A DNA stretch of 39,403 bases from Rufibacter latericius (GCF_003721515.1 NZ_RJJD01000019.1:1-39403); one strand, 5' to 3'. Positions 9,746 to 18,656 are shown, numbered from the stretch's first letter. Numbers and translations are program-made. Notes: a model not told the origin generated them from the letters alone.

Positions 9746-9992
9746 AAAATGCGTAAAAATTAGGGAATAGTTTGTTTGTAGTTCGTTTTGTAAAAGGCTT
9801 GAAGGGGCTAATATAAGTACTTTTCGCAAGAAGCCATGCGAGCCCCGTTTTTTAGGCTGGTTTTAGATTGAATCTCTCTTCTTAAGGAGCCACTGCCGTT
9901 TTAAGCCCCGTTTCCCTAAAGTACACCCAAAACGAAGCACCTCCTCTGCCCTACTACAAATAGTGCAGTTTCTGAAAGTACTGGTTTTATTA

Positions 9993-10622
9993 TCAGAAAG
10001 AAATAAAACCCCCACCCGTAACAAGGCCGTGCGTTCCGAAACCTCCTTCCACGTAGCCTCCTACCCTCTTTCCCAACCGCACGCCATATAAAGTCAAATG
10101 CCCGAAAGGAACGGTTAGCCAACGCGGTTGGTCTTCATAGTTCTGCTCAGGTCTCCTATCTCGCTGGGCCGCTAATAACCCCATAGATAACCCAGAATAC
10201 ACTTTTATGAAATCAGCATTGATCCAGTTATATTGAACGGAGGGCATGAAGGTGTAGAACCTGGGCCGATCTTCGCCTATCCTGGTCGTTTGTGTCGTTC
10301 CTGCAGGCGTTTGGTTTATCTCCTCGGTAACAGAAAAGATATAGGTATAGGAAGCTACCGCCCCAAGGCTCCATCTTTTGCTCAACGTCCTGAAATAACT
10401 CACCTGGACCGGACCTACCACGCTGTGGACCCTGTGCTTGATCGGGAAGAAAAAGGTGAACGAATTTCCTAACCTGGTGGCTAATTCCTGAACCGAGAGG
10501 GCTCCGTATCCTACCTGAACGAAGTTCTTCCTTTCAGCCACCTCCTGTCCCCAACTCCTTTGGCTTGAAAACAAGGAAAGCATTCCGCAAAAAAGCAGTC
10601 GCAGAGGTTTGCCAAGGCCCAT
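9993..10622 (-). CDS. Small outer-membrane beta-barrel protein
   Basis: A 209-residue protein with a signal peptide ending near SQRSWGQ. The rest is alternating amphipathic strands such as FVQVGYGAL, VVGPVQVSYF, WSLGAVASYTYIF, FMPSVQYNWI and LTLYGVRLGKR. It ends in phenylalanine, as outer-membrane barrels assembled by BamA usually do. The size fits an 8-stranded barrel. No enzymatic motif is seen and no family name is assigned. It is transcribed divergently from sbcD. Confidence 0.7.
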   Translation of the reverse strand: MGLGKPLRLLFCGMLSLFSSQRSWGQEVAERKNFVQVGYGALSVQELATRLGNSFTFFFPIKHRVHSVVGPVQVSYFRTLSKRWSLGAVASYTYIFSVTEEINQTPAGTTQTTRIGEDRPRFYTFMPSVQYNWINADFIKVYSGLSMGLLAAQRDRRPEQNYEDQPRWLTVPFGHLTLYGVRLGKRVGGYVEGGFGTHGLVTGGGFISF

Positions 10623-10741
10623 GGTTTAGGAGAGTTTTATCAGCTTCAATATATTTAATAATCCTGATATTAAATATTCTTAATAGTAGAACCAAAGCAA
10701 TTTCCTTTTGCCCAAGTTTTAGGGAAACGAACGGCTTTTTG

Positions 10742-10749
10742 TATCTTCG
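10742..10749 (+). promoter_or_regulatory. Candidate -7 box of sbcD
   Basis: TATCTTCG matches the TAnnTTTG Bacteroidota -7 box except for one base, and resembles the TACTTTCG before sucC. It is 40 bases before the chosen sbcD ATG. A TTTT at 10717-10720 or TTTA at 10718-10721 could be the -33 element. It argues against the upstream in-frame extension. Confidence 0.4.
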
Positions 10750-10789
10750 TCTGATAGATCCACCAAGGGATGAACAGACACGCGGCACG

Positions 10790-12052
10790 ATGAGAGTTTT
10801 ACATACAGCAGATTGGCACCTGGGGCAGCGCTTAGCCAACCAGGAACGTACCGAAGAACACCGCGCTTTTTTATCCTGGCTCTGCCAGCTCCTCTGTGAC
10901 CAGAAAATAGACCTGCTGCTGATCGCCGGCGATGTCTTTGACACCGGGTTCCCTTCTAACACGGCGTTTAAGTTGTATTATGATTTCCTGCGCGAGGTCA
11001 AGGAAACCTGTTGCCGCGAACTGGTGATCATTGGGGGCAACCATGATTCTGTCTCCACGCTCAACGCCCCTGCCGAGTTGCTGCGCCATTTCAACGTGCA
11101 CGTGATTGGTGGCGCCCCCGCTAATCCTCAGGACCAGGTCATCGTCCTTACCCATGAGGATAATACCCCAAAGGCTGTAGTATGTGCCGTGCCGTTCCTC
11201 CGCGACAAAGATGTGCGCCTTTCAGTACCCGGTGAAACGGGCGAAGTGCGTGAGGCCCGGCTCAAACAAGGCATCTGCGATCATTACCAGCAATTGGTGC
11301 CATTGATTCAGGAATACAAAGAACAAGGCATCCCCGTATTGGCAACGGGCCATTTGTTTGCCGCGGGCGGAAGCGCCTCTGACAACGAGAAAGAAATTCA
11401 CGTGGGTAATTTGGGCCAGATCTGCGGCGACCAGTTTCCGGCAGAGTTTGACTATGTAGCCCTGGGTCACCTGCACCGGCCGCAGGTAGTTCATAAAATG
11501 CCGCACATCCGGTACAGCGGCTCCCCTATTCCCTTGAGCTTCTCAGAAATTGCAGACCGCAAGCAGGTGGTCATCCTTGATTTCGAGGCCGGAAAACTGA
11601 GCAACATCCAGGAAGTGGAGATCCCCTGCTGGCGCAAGTTGGTTCGGTTCAAAGGCACCATTGAGGAAATATTCCCCAAGATCATCGCCTTTGACAATGC
11701 AGACCGTGGGTACCCCGCCTGGGCCGAAGTCCAACTCCAGTACGAGCACAACCTGTATGACCATACCCATCGGTTACAGGAAGCGTTTGCGTTGCAGCCG
11801 CAGGTGCAGTTACTCATCCACCGCCCTTTGCGTACCATTGCCTCCCAAACCCTGGACCAACAGGTTCAGCCCGACCAGGACTTAGCCGACTTAAAACCGA
11901 AAGAGGTTTTCCTGAAACGGTGCGAAGAAGCCCTGGAAGCCGACAGTTACCAAAGCCTGCTCTCCACCTTTGATGAACTCCTGGAACTTATGCCGCAGAT
12001 GCAGGAAGAGTCATTGGAGGTGTCGGGCTCTGAAATGAAGATTTTGGAGTAG
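10790..12052 (+). CDS. sbcD: Exonuclease SbcCD nuclease subunit SbcD
   Basis: A 420-residue calcineurin-like metallophosphoesterase, the nuclease half of the Mre11/Rad50-type SbcCD complex that processes DNA ends and hairpins. All phosphoesterase motifs are present: TADWHLGQ (Asp8, His10), IAGDVFDTG (Asp48), GGNHDS (Asn84, His85), a later ATGHLF and YVALGHLHRPQ. The C-terminal capping region that contacts SbcC is present, so the protein is complete. The ATG at 10790 is chosen because the family begins exactly with MRxLHTADWHLG; the frame runs on upstream but through the promoter. Oddly, sbcC, normally next door, is not in the window: a terminator and a catalase gene follow directly. Confidence 0.95.
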   Translation: MRVLHTADWHLGQRLANQERTEEHRAFLSWLCQLLCDQKIDLLLIAGDVFDTGFPSNTAFKLYYDFLREVKETCCRELVIIGGNHDSVSTLNAPAELLRHFNVHVIGGAPANPQDQVIVLTHEDNTPKAVVCAVPFLRDKDVRLSVPGETGEVREARLKQGICDHYQQLVPLIQEYKEQGIPVLATGHLFAAGGSASDNEKEIHVGNLGQICGDQFPAEFDYVALGHLHRPQVVHKMPHIRYSGSPIPLSFSEIADRKQVVILDFEAGKLSNIQEVEIPCWRKLVRFKGTIEEIFPKIIAFDNADRGYPAWAEVQLQYEHNLYDHTHRLQEAFALQPQVQLLIHRPLRTIASQTLDQQVQPDQDLADLKPKEVFLKRCEEALEADSYQSLLSTFDELLELMPQMQEESLEVSGSEMKILE

Positions 12053-12080
12053 GCAGTTACTTTCCATACCCATACTTAGC

Positions 12081-12138
12081 CAGTGCCCCGTTTAGAGCCC
12101 ATTTTATGAAAATGGGCTCTAAACGGGGCACTGCTTTT
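12081..12138 (+). terminator. Perfect 25-bp hairpin terminator of sbcD
   Basis: Arms at 12081-12105 and 12109-12133 are perfect reverse complements around a 3-base ATG loop. A CTTTTTC tract follows. It begins 29 bases after the sbcD stop and carries the GTTTAGAGCCC variant of the dispersed palindromic repeat, showing that this repeat family can act as a terminator. Confidence 0.9.
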
Positions 12139-12273
12139 TCAACTGATTGGCTTAAAGGCTTCTTGATTTTTGTCTTTCGTGCATTGGTTAGCTTCTAAGA
12201 ACATTTAAGTTTCTTTCTTCCGCTTCGTTTCTAACAGTGCTTTTACTCCCATTTACAAGACTCAGGAGTAATT

Positions 12274-12309
12274 ATAGGGCTTATCTATAATTAAATAGCT
12301 ATTATCAAT
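12274..12309 (+). promoter_or_regulatory. OxyR-like binding site upstream of catalase
   Basis: Two tandem half-sites of the form ATAG-N7-CTAT are seen. The first, at 12274-12288, is exact in its outer tetrads. The second, at 12295-12309, reads ATAG-N7-CAAT and keeps the inner T and A of ATAGntnnnanCTAT. They are separated by 6 bases where the textbook tetramer site has 7. The position, about 165-200 bases before the catalase ATG, fits an activator. OxyR control of catalase is established in Bacteroides; for this gene it is inferred. Confidence 0.5.
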
Positions 12310-12474
12310 TTGATTAATAAAGGCTAAACTTTCACCTTTAGAACTACATACCGGAGCGGAAAGCGCTTAAAACAGTAGTTTTCATCTCCAGTATAAAGGC
12401 AAGAGACTTTCAAGGTCATAACTTCCTTGGAAGGGGTTCGTTACTATATATATCATCCTAATCCCCAGTTATCT

Positions 12475-14082
12475 ATGGAAAAAGATCAGAATAAAACAAA
12501 CGGTCAATCCGGGAGCAATGGCCAAGGGAAGCAAAACCTCACCACCCGCCAGGGTCATCCCGTTACGGATAACCAAAACCTCCGAACGATTGGCAGCCGA
12601 GGACCGGCCACATTAGAGAACTACCACTTCATTGAGAAAATCAGCCACTTTGACCGTGAGCGGATTCCAGAGCGCGTAGTACACGCTCGGGGAGCCGGAG
12701 CCCACGGCGTATTCGAAGCTTACGGCACCGTAGGCGGTGAGCCCATTGCCAAGTACACCCGCGCCAAGCTGTTCCAGGAGAAAGGAAAGAAAACCGATGT
12801 ATTCGTGCGTTTCTCCACAGTAGGCCACGGCGGACACTCGCCTGAGACCCTGCGTGACCCCCGCGGATTCGCCGTAAAATTCTACACCGAAGACGGAAAC
12901 TGGGATTTAGTGGGCAACAACCTCAAGATCTTTTTCATCCGGGATGCCATGAAATTCCCAGATCTGATTCACTCGCAAAAACCAGATCCGGTGACCAACA
13001 TCCAGAGCGGAGAGCGTATTTTTGACTTTATCGCCAACACCCCGGAGTCTACCCACATGGCTACGTTCCTGTTCTCGCCCTGGGGTATTCCGGCCAACTA
13101 CCGGCAGATGCAGGGCTCAGGCGTGAACACCTACAAATGGGTGAACGCTGATGGAGAGGCCGTGCTGGTGAAATATCACTGGGAGCCGCTGCAAGGCATC
13201 CGGAACCTAACGCAAGCCGAGGCCCAGGAAATTCAGGGCAAAAACTTCAACCACGCCACCCAGGATCTGTTCGAAGCCATCAAAGAAGGAAATTTCCCTG
13301 AATGGGAGCTTTGCGTGCAGATCATGAGCGACGATGAGCACCCAGAACTGGACTTCGATCCGCTGGATGACACCAAGCTGTGGCCAATTGACCAATTCCC
13401 TTTCCTGCCAGTTGGCAAGATGACCCTGAACCGCAACCCCGTAGACTACTTCAACGAGGTAGAGCAAGCGGCCTTCGGGACCGGCGTTTTGGTAGACGGA
13501 CTGGAGTTCTCAGATGATAAAATGCTGCAGGGCCGTACCTTCTCTTACTCAGATACGCAACGCTACCGCGTAGGACCAAACTACCTGCAGTTGCCTATCA
13601 ACGCGCCAAGAGCCAAGGTAGCTACCAACCAGAGAGGCGGCCAAATGTCTTTCCACACCGATTTCGGCGAAGGTCAGAACCCGCACGTGAACTACGAGCC
13701 TTCCACCCTGGGCAACATCAAAGAAGCCCCCAAAGCCGGCAAAGACTATCAACCTCGCTACGAAGCCAACCTGGTGCGCCAGAAAATTGACCGTACCAAC
13801 GACTTCAAGCAAGCCGGTGAAACTTACCGCAACTTTGAGGACTGGGAGCGCGATGACCTCATCACCAACCTGGTGAACACCCTGGCTACCGCCGATAAGC
13901 GCATTCAGGACAAGATGATTGAGCACTTTACCTTAGCAGATCCTGACTATGGCCGCAGAGTGGCCGAAGGTCTTGCCAAAACCACCAAATCACAGGAAGA
14001 CAAAGGGCCGAGCGGCGCTATCTCTCCACAGGAAGGCATAGAGCAAGCAAAGCAAGTGTCGCATCCTGCTAACCCTTATTAA
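12475..14082 (+). CDS. Haem catalase
   Basis: A 535-residue monofunctional haem catalase that dismutates hydrogen peroxide. The distal active-site motif [11 protein letters not shown] holds the catalytic His70. [21 protein letters not shown] and the NWDLVGNN segment with the distal asparagine follow, and the proximal motif [12 protein letters not shown] places the haem-ligating tyrosine at residue 358. Length and lack of the extra C-terminal flavodoxin-like domain make it a small-subunit type. The start is the ATG at 12475, since the upstream frame opens only with TTG. There is no signal peptide, so it is cytoplasmic. It is monocistronic, with an OxyR-like site upstream and a strong terminator downstream, consistent with peroxide induction. 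Confidence 0.97.
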   Translation: MEKDQNKTNGQSGSNGQGKQNLTTRQGHPVTDNQNLRTIGSRGPATLENYHFIEKISHFDRERIPERVVHARGAGAHGVFEAYGTVGGEPIAKYTRAKLFQEKGKKTDVFVRFSTVGHGGHSPETLRDPRGFAVKFYTEDGNWDLVGNNLKIFFIRDAMKFPDLIHSQKPDPVTNIQSGERIFDFIANTPESTHMATFLFSPWGIPANYRQMQGSGVNTYKWVNADGEAVLVKYHWEPLQGIRNLTQAEAQEIQGKNFNHATQDLFEAIKEGNFPEWELCVQIMSDDEHPELDFDPLDDTKLWPIDQFPFLPVGKMTLNRNPVDYFNEVEQAAFGTGVLVDGLEFSDDKMLQGRTFSYSDTQRYRVGPNYLQLPINAPRAKVATNQRGGQMSFHTDFGEGQNPHVNYEPSTLGNIKEAPKAGKDYQPRYEANLVRQKIDRTNDFKQAGETYRNFEDWERDDLITNLVNTLATADKRIQDKMIEHFTLADPDYGRRVAEGLAKTTKSQEDKGPSGAISPQEGIEQAKQVSHPANPY

Positions 14083-14117
14083 TTTACGTTTTACATCCGT
14101 TTTTTGAAAACAAGCCT

Positions 14118-14151
14118 GAAACGCCACCTCTCTGGGGTGGCGTTTCTTTTT
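14118..14151 (+). terminator. Catalase terminator
   Basis: An 11-bp stem GAAACGCCACC/GGTGGCGTTTC with a 7-base loop is followed by TTTTT. It is 36 bases past the catalase stop. A degenerate dispersed-repeat half (CCGTTTTTTGAAAACAAGCCTGAAAC) merges into its left arm. Confidence 0.85.
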
Positions 14152-14232
14152 TCATTTCTGACGAACTCCCACAGAAAGGTGCTCCCTATTTTGTTTTCAA
14201 TTCTCTCCTGTCCCCAAGTATTGGCTTCTTTT

Positions 14233-14240
14233 GTACCTTG
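14233..14240 (+). promoter_or_regulatory. Possible -7 box of the PLP enzyme gene
   Basis: TACCTTGA resembles the Bacteroidota -7 box. If used, transcription starts after the TTG at 14238 and before the ATG at 14280, supporting the latter as start. The match is partial. Confidence 0.3.
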
Positions 14241-14279
14241 AGTCAGATTTCATATCCTTGCTTCTTCATTCCTTACCTT

Positions 14280-15215
14280 ATGCAAAAAGAAGACCTGCTG
14301 GCTACCCAGGCCAGAATCACGCCTTTCATCCACAGAACTCCCGTGCTTACCTCACGCTTGCTTAACGAGATAGCCGGGGCGGATCTGTACTTTAAGTGTG
14401 AGAACTTCCAACGAATGGGTGCTTTCAAGATGCGGGGCGCTATGAACGCCGTGCTCCAACTTTCTCAGGAGCAGAAAGACCGGGGCGTGGTGACGCATTC
14501 TTCCGGCAACTTTGCGCAGGCACTGGCCTTGGCGGCGCAGAACATCGGGGTCAAAGCTTACATTGTGATGCCCGAAAACGCGCCGCAGGTGAAAAAAGAT
14601 GCCGTTCGCGGCTACGGCGGAGAAATCATCGAATGCGCCTCCAACCCTATTGCCCGCGAGGAAGTGGCAGCCCGGGTAGAAAAAGAAACCGGTGCCTACT
14701 TCATCCACCCTTCCAATGACCGTGAGGTGATTCTAGGCCAGGGCACTGCCGCCATGGAACTCCTGGAAGACCAACCTGACCTGAACTACATTTTTTCCCC
14801 TGTAGGCGGCGGCGGCCTGATTGGCGGCACAGCTTTGGCGGCGCATTTCTTCGGGAGGAACTGCAAGGTAATCGGCGGTGAGCCTTTTGAGGCAGATGAC
14901 GCCTACCGGTCCCTTTTAAGCGGACAGATAGAATCAAACGAAAGCACCAACACCCTGGCTGACGGGCTTAGAACGCAGTTAGGCGATATTAACTTCCCCA
15001 TCATTCGGGAGCACGTAGAGAAGATCATACGGGTAGAGGAAACGGAGATCATCGCGGCCTTGAAGCTTATCTGGGAGCGCCTGAAGATTGTGGTGGAGCC
15101 TTCCAGCGCAGTAGCGTTAGCGGCTTCGCTTCGGGACAAGGAAGAGTATGCCGGCCAGAAAGTAGGCGTGCTTTTATCCGGGGGAAATGTAGACATATCC
15201 AGTCTTCCGCTTTAA
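14280..15215 (+). CDS. Threonine dehydratase / serine racemase-like PLP enzyme
   Basis: A 311-residue fold-type II PLP enzyme. The cofactor lysine is Lys50 in GAFKMRGA, the counterpart of SFKxRGA. The substrate loop THSSGNFAQALA and the phosphate-binding SPVGGGGLIGG are clear, and EPSSAVALA near the C terminus matches the family. The C-terminal ACT regulatory domain of biosynthetic IlvA is absent, so this is the short catabolic dehydratase or serine racemase type, turning threonine or serine into a 2-oxo acid and ammonia or racemising serine. The two activities cannot be separated from sequence. The ATG at 14280 is preferred over the TTG at 14238. It appears monocistronic. Confidence 0.9.
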   Translation: MQKEDLLATQARITPFIHRTPVLTSRLLNEIAGADLYFKCENFQRMGAFKMRGAMNAVLQLSQEQKDRGVVTHSSGNFAQALALAAQNIGVKAYIVMPENAPQVKKDAVRGYGGEIIECASNPIAREEVAARVEKETGAYFIHPSNDREVILGQGTAAMELLEDQPDLNYIFSPVGGGGLIGGTALAAHFFGRNCKVIGGEPFEADDAYRSLLSGQIESNESTNTLADGLRTQLGDINFPIIREHVEKIIRVEETEIIAALKLIWERLKIVVEPSSAVALAASLRDKEEYAGQKVGVLLSGGNVDISSLPL

Positions 15216-15410
15216 GCCGGTTTTCTGGAAATCAGGCTAAAAGCAGGAGAAATCCTTACCTTTTAAAGGAGTGGTTTCCCTGAGAACAGCAGTTGAAGAT
15301 CAAGGTATTGAAGAACGATGGGGAACAAGGCAAAAAAGCAGCATATCTCTTAAGCCTCGTTCCCGTATCTTTTAGTTAACACCTAATACACACAGTACAA
15401 CTATAAAACT

Positions 15411-16469
15411 ATGATAGAAACCAAAGGATACGCCGCATTTGACCCCAACTCTCCGTTAGCGCCTTTCAACTTTGAACGCCGTGAAGTGGGTCCGCATGAT
15501 GTATTGATTGAGATCCAATTCTGCGGGGTTTGCCACTCAGACCTGCATACCGCCAAAGGCGAATGGGGCGGCGCCCTGTATCCCGTTGTTCCCGGTCACG
15601 AGATTGTGGGCCGAATTGTGAAGGTTGGCGACCACGTGCAGAAGTTTGCCGTGGGCGAAATGGCGGGCGTAGGCTGCATGGTGGGTTCCTGCCAGAGCTG
15701 CCCGAGCTGCTCAGACGGGCTGGAGCAATACTGCGAGAAAGGATTTATTGGAACTTACAACAGCCCCGAGCCCGGTTTAGACACACCCACTTACGGCGGC
15801 TACTCTAACCTGATTGTGGTTTCAGAGAACTTCGTGCTGAAGATCAGAGAAGACCAGGATCTGGCCCGGGTGGCTCCCCTTCTGTGCGCCGGTATCACTA
15901 CATACTCGCCGCTCCGCCACTGGAACGTAGGCCAAGGCCACCGGGTGGGAGTAGTTGGATTGGGTGGATTAGGCCACATGGCCGTGAAACTGGCCGCCTC
16001 CATGGGCGCTGAAGTAACCGTGCTCAGCACTTCCCCCTCCAAAGAAGCCGATGCCCAGTCTCTGGGAGCCCACAAGTTTGTGGTGACCAAAGACCAGGAA
16101 GCCCTTAAACAAGTGACGGGCTACTTTGACTTTATCATCAACACCGTTTCTGCGAAGGTGAGCTTGGACATGTACGCCAGTCTGCTGCGCCGCGACGGAA
16201 CCATGATCCTGCTTGGAGTTCCGCCGGAAGCACCAGAACTGCACGCGGGCACCCTTATCTTCGGGCGCCGGAGAATTGCGGGTTCCTTGATTGGCGGCAT
16301 CGCTGAGACCCAGGAAATGTTGGATTATTGCGCCGAGCACAACATCCTGTCAGACATCGAGGTCATCAACATCAACCAGATCAACACCGCCTATGACCGC
16401 ATGCTGGCCGGCGATGTGAAATACCGTTTCGTGATAGACATGGCTAGTTTGGAAAATACAAGCGCTTAA
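15411..16469 (+). CDS. Zinc-dependent alcohol dehydrogenase (YahK-like)
   Basis: A 352-residue medium-chain dehydrogenase. The catalytic zinc site uses Cys41 (GVCHSD) and His63-Glu64 (PGHEIVG), with the LCAGITTYSPL cysteine as third ligand. The structural zinc loop has Cys94, Cys97, Cys100 and Cys108. The Rossmann motif VGLGGLGHMAVKLA is followed by a second strand ending STSPSK, where the Ser/Thr residues favour NADP over NAD. This matches the aldehyde reductase/cinnamyl alcohol dehydrogenase group that includes E. coli YahK. It is cytoplasmic and stands alone; likely role is reduction of aldehydes with NADPH. The physiological substrate is not evident. Confidence 0.93.
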   Translation: MIETKGYAAFDPNSPLAPFNFERREVGPHDVLIEIQFCGVCHSDLHTAKGEWGGALYPVVPGHEIVGRIVKVGDHVQKFAVGEMAGVGCMVGSCQSCPSCSDGLEQYCEKGFIGTYNSPEPGLDTPTYGGYSNLIVVSENFVLKIREDQDLARVAPLLCAGITTYSPLRHWNVGQGHRVGVVGLGGLGHMAVKLAASMGAEVTVLSTSPSKEADAQSLGAHKFVVTKDQEALKQVTGYFDFIINTVSAKVSLDMYASLLRRDGTMILLGVPPEAPELHAGTLIFGRRRIAGSLIGGIAETQEMLDYCAEHNILSDIEVININQINTAYDRMLAGDVKYRFVIDMASLENTSA

Positions 16470-16482
16470 TCAACTCCTAGCC

Positions 16483-16531
16483 TTAAAACAGAAAAGCCTG
16501 CCTCTAATAGAGACAGGCTTTTCTGTTTTAA
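16483..16531. terminator. Bidirectional terminator between convergent genes
   Basis: A near-perfect 49-base palindrome; the core AACAGAAAAGCCTG pairs with CAGGCTTTTCTGTT with one internal mismatch. A-rich and T-rich flanks lie on both sides, so it can serve both the dehydrogenase gene (plus) and the beta-propeller gene (minus). Confidence 0.85.
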
Positions 16532-16556
16532 GGCCGTTTTAGGGAAAACAGCCCCG
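16532..16556. repeat. Dispersed palindromic repeat, partial copy
   Basis: GCCGTTTTAGGGAAAACAGC abuts the terminator palindrome directly. It carries the family core TTTTAGGG followed by GAAAACAG. Confidence 0.55.
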
Positions 16557-16565
16557 AAACCCTGT

Positions 16566-17528
16566 TTACATGATAGACATTAATTGGATGGAGTTGATGG
16601 ATTTTGGAGCCAGGATCACTTTTGAGTCGTCTTTGGAGATAGAGGTACGGGCCGTTGCGCTTCCCTTCGAAACCGAGGTGTTGGTGCCTTTGTCTACATC
16701 ATAGATCATGAGGTTGGGGTTGCCGGCATTGGAAAGGTACAGCAGTTTGTTACTGTTATGGAAGAAAGACAGCCCGTTGGCGTAATCACCGGCTCCGTTT
16801 TTCTTCACAGCCTTCAGCTGTTTGAAATCATGGGCGTCATAGATGCGCAGGATCTCATTTGCTTGTCCGAACCCTACGGCCAGCAACTGTCCGTCAGAAC
16901 TCACGGCCAGGTCAGTGGGGGTAGCATAATTGGTATTGAACACCTGGATCAATTCTCCGTCGGCCGCCGAAATGGCGTAAATGCGGCTGGAAAACCAGGC
17001 GTAAAACCGATCTCCTTTGTTGCTGAAGATGATTTTAGAATTGCTGGCGGCATACCGAGGTTTCCCTACCCGCTCCCAGGTATCGGTGTTGTAAATCCTG
17101 ATTTCGTTGTTCTGCAGCAGGGCCACTAACCGGTTACCGGTCATGGCAACTTCCCGCACTTTGGCTGGTAATCCGGCAAGGGTTTTCACCTCACTTAAAT
17201 CCCTGGAAAGCAAAACTTTGATGGATTTCTCCTCGCCACCGGTGACAATGTATTTTCCATCCTGCGAGTAGGCGCAGGAAAGCGCAGTGCCCTGGTGTAC
17301 TTGTTTAAAAGTTACCGGAAAGGTTTGGGACGGATCCCAGAGGTACAACATGCCCTGATTCCCAACAGACACTACCCGGCTGCCGTCTGGGGAAAATACG
17401 GCGTTTTGGAACAACTGATTTTCCTCGTGCTTCAACAAAGCCAAGGGCTTTAGCTTTGTCTGGCTAAAGGAAAGATCTGCCACCAGGCAGAAACCAAGTG
17501 CCAGAAAAAAAACTTTATTCTTTTTCAT
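16566..17528 (-). CDS. Exported WD40-type beta-propeller protein
   Basis: A 320-residue protein with signal peptide MKKNKVFFLALGFCLVADLSFS. The mature part consists of repeats of about 40 residues with WD40-like features: FSPDGSRVVSVGNQGMLYLWD, YSQDGKYIVTGGEEKSIKVL, NEIRIYNTDTW and SSDGQLLAVGFGQANEILRIYD. Six or seven blades would fit the length. Such proteins act as binding platforms; no catalytic residues are visible. It would be periplasmic or surface exposed. A promoter with a symmetric element lies directly upstream. The partner is unknown. Confidence 0.8.
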   Translation of the reverse strand: MKKNKVFFLALGFCLVADLSFSQTKLKPLALLKHEENQLFQNAVFSPDGSRVVSVGNQGMLYLWDPSQTFPVTFKQVHQGTALSCAYSQDGKYIVTGGEEKSIKVLLSRDLSEVKTLAGLPAKVREVAMTGNRLVALLQNNEIRIYNTDTWERVGKPRYAASNSKIIFSNKGDRFYAWFSSRIYAISAADGELIQVFNTNYATPTDLAVSSDGQLLAVGFGQANEILRIYDAHDFKQLKAVKKNGAGDYANGLSFFHNSNKLLYLSNAGNPNLMIYDVDKGTNTSVSKGSATARTSISKDDSKVILAPKSINSIQLMSIM

Positions 17529-17561
17529 ATTTAATGAGGGATATTAATATTTTTTATTGCG

Positions 17562-17593
17562 CAAAGTACAATACTTTGGTAAAATATTGCAAA
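17562..17593 (-). promoter_or_regulatory. Promoter with overlapping palindrome for the beta-propeller gene
   Basis: On the minus strand a TTTG (17590-17593) is followed 21 bases later by TACTTTG (17562-17568), close to the Bacteroidota -33/-7 pair. The -7 region lies inside a perfect inverted repeat CAAAGTA-CAA-TACTTTG (17562-17578) that could be an operator. Promoter use is inferred. Confidence 0.4.
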
Positions 17594-17804
17594 TCCAATT
17601 TCTAAGTTTTTCCTAAAATTCATTGCGCATTTAGTTTACCCCCTTTATCTTAAGAACCTTAAACCTCTTCTCTACCTTAGTAGAAGAAATTTGCTTTGGG
17701 AAAATGAAAAGCAATAAAGGGAATTTGTTGCTTTGCCGGGTTTTCCTTCCTATTCTTCCACATCAATTTGCAAATCAAGGAGATATACCTAAAACCTTTG
17801 CCAT

Positions 17805-18656
17805 TTAAAAGTTCAACATAGCGGCATAAACACCTCTCACCACCTCGGTCATGCGAACGAAATCAAGTTTGTCAATGGTATCTGATTTTTGGTGGTAATG
17901 CGGATTACGGAGGAAAGAGGTATCATTGATCATGACGGCTTGGTACCCCTCTGCCCAGTAGTTGCGGTGGTCTGAAAGGGAAACTCCCGGAAGACCCGGC
18001 GGGGCCGCAATGGACTGCACGTCTACCCGAGAGTGCTCTTTCATGAACTGCTGCACCCGATTAATGGTCCGTTCCTGCCCCATTTTGCCTACCACCACAA
18101 TAAAGTTTCCGGTGCTGGGGTACAGGTTCTTCAATGACTCATGCGGAAATTCCTGCGAGTTTGGCTTGTCTGTGAAATACCCGATCATCTCCAGGCAGAT
18201 CATCAGTTTCACGTCTACCCTATTTTTTTTCATGGATTTGGCGTGAACCGCACTGCCCATTTTTTCGGTGGCAAAATAGGGCGGCTCTTCAAAGTTGAAG
18301 GCAACGAAGTCAATGCGGTGTTTTACCTCAGGTTTCTCTTCGTGGAGGGCACGCGCCAGTTCCAGCAGGCCCGCCACCGCGCTGGCATTGTCATCGGCCC
18401 CGGGGGTATCTCCGCAGGCATCATAATGGGCACCCACAATCACCCTTTCTCCCTCCTCGGGCCCGTAAGACAAGATCAGGTTTTGAAATCCCTGGTGTAA
18501 CTCTTGCTTAGATACCCGTCCGCTTAACTTGCAGAACTCCTTCTCAATGTAAGCAGCAGCCTTCTTCAGGGACTCTGGGTAACTGATGCTGCGGGGTGGG
18601 GAAAGGGTGGTTAAGAATTGAACATCGGCGTACAGGCGGTCTCGTTGTATGGGCAT
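17805..18656 (-). CDS. M28-family zinc aminopeptidase without signal peptide
   Basis: A 283-residue di-zinc peptidase of family M28. Metal ligands and catalytic residues are visible: GAHYD (His77, Asp79), GADDNASAVAG (Asp88), FNFEEPPYF (Glu123 general base, Glu124), CLEMIGY (Glu156 region) and the final His in NPHYHQKSDT. It removes N-terminal residues from peptides. Most Bacteroidota M28 enzymes are secreted, but this one begins MPIQRDRLYADVQF with no signal peptide or lipobox, so it is predicted cytoplasmic. It has no operon partner. The family call is firm; the substrate is unknown. Confidence 0.92.
   Translation of the reverse strand: MPIQRDRLYADVQFLTTLSPPRSISYPESLKKAAAYIEKEFCKLSGRVSKQELHQGFQNLILSYGPEEGERVIVGAHYDACGDTPGADDNASAVAGLLELARALHEEKPEVKHRIDFVAFNFEEPPYFATEKMGSAVHAKSMKKNRVDVKLMICLEMIGYFTDKPNSQEFPHESLKNLYPSTGNFIVVVGKMGQERTINRVQQFMKEHSRVDVQSIAAPPGLPGVSLSDHRNYWAEGYQAVMINDTSFLRNPHYHQKSDTIDKLDFVRMTEVVRGVYAAMLNF

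Larger units (their letters stand above)
12053..12474. other. Intergenic region between sbcD and catalase
   Basis: 422 bases without a gene. It contains the long perfect terminator hairpin of sbcD (12081-12138), an A+T-rich tract, an OxyR-like site (12274-12309) and the presumed catalase promoter. The TTG-initiated extension of the catalase frame into this region (12427) is not believed. Confidence 0.6.

Noticed and set aside
9746..9829. 28-residue extension of the APC permease
   Set aside because: The sequence is not family-like and the ATG at 9745 gives a standard N terminus.
10565..10789. 75-codon N-terminal extension of SbcD
   Set aside because: The family starts at MRVLHTADWH; the extension crosses the divergent promoter region and a -7-like box.
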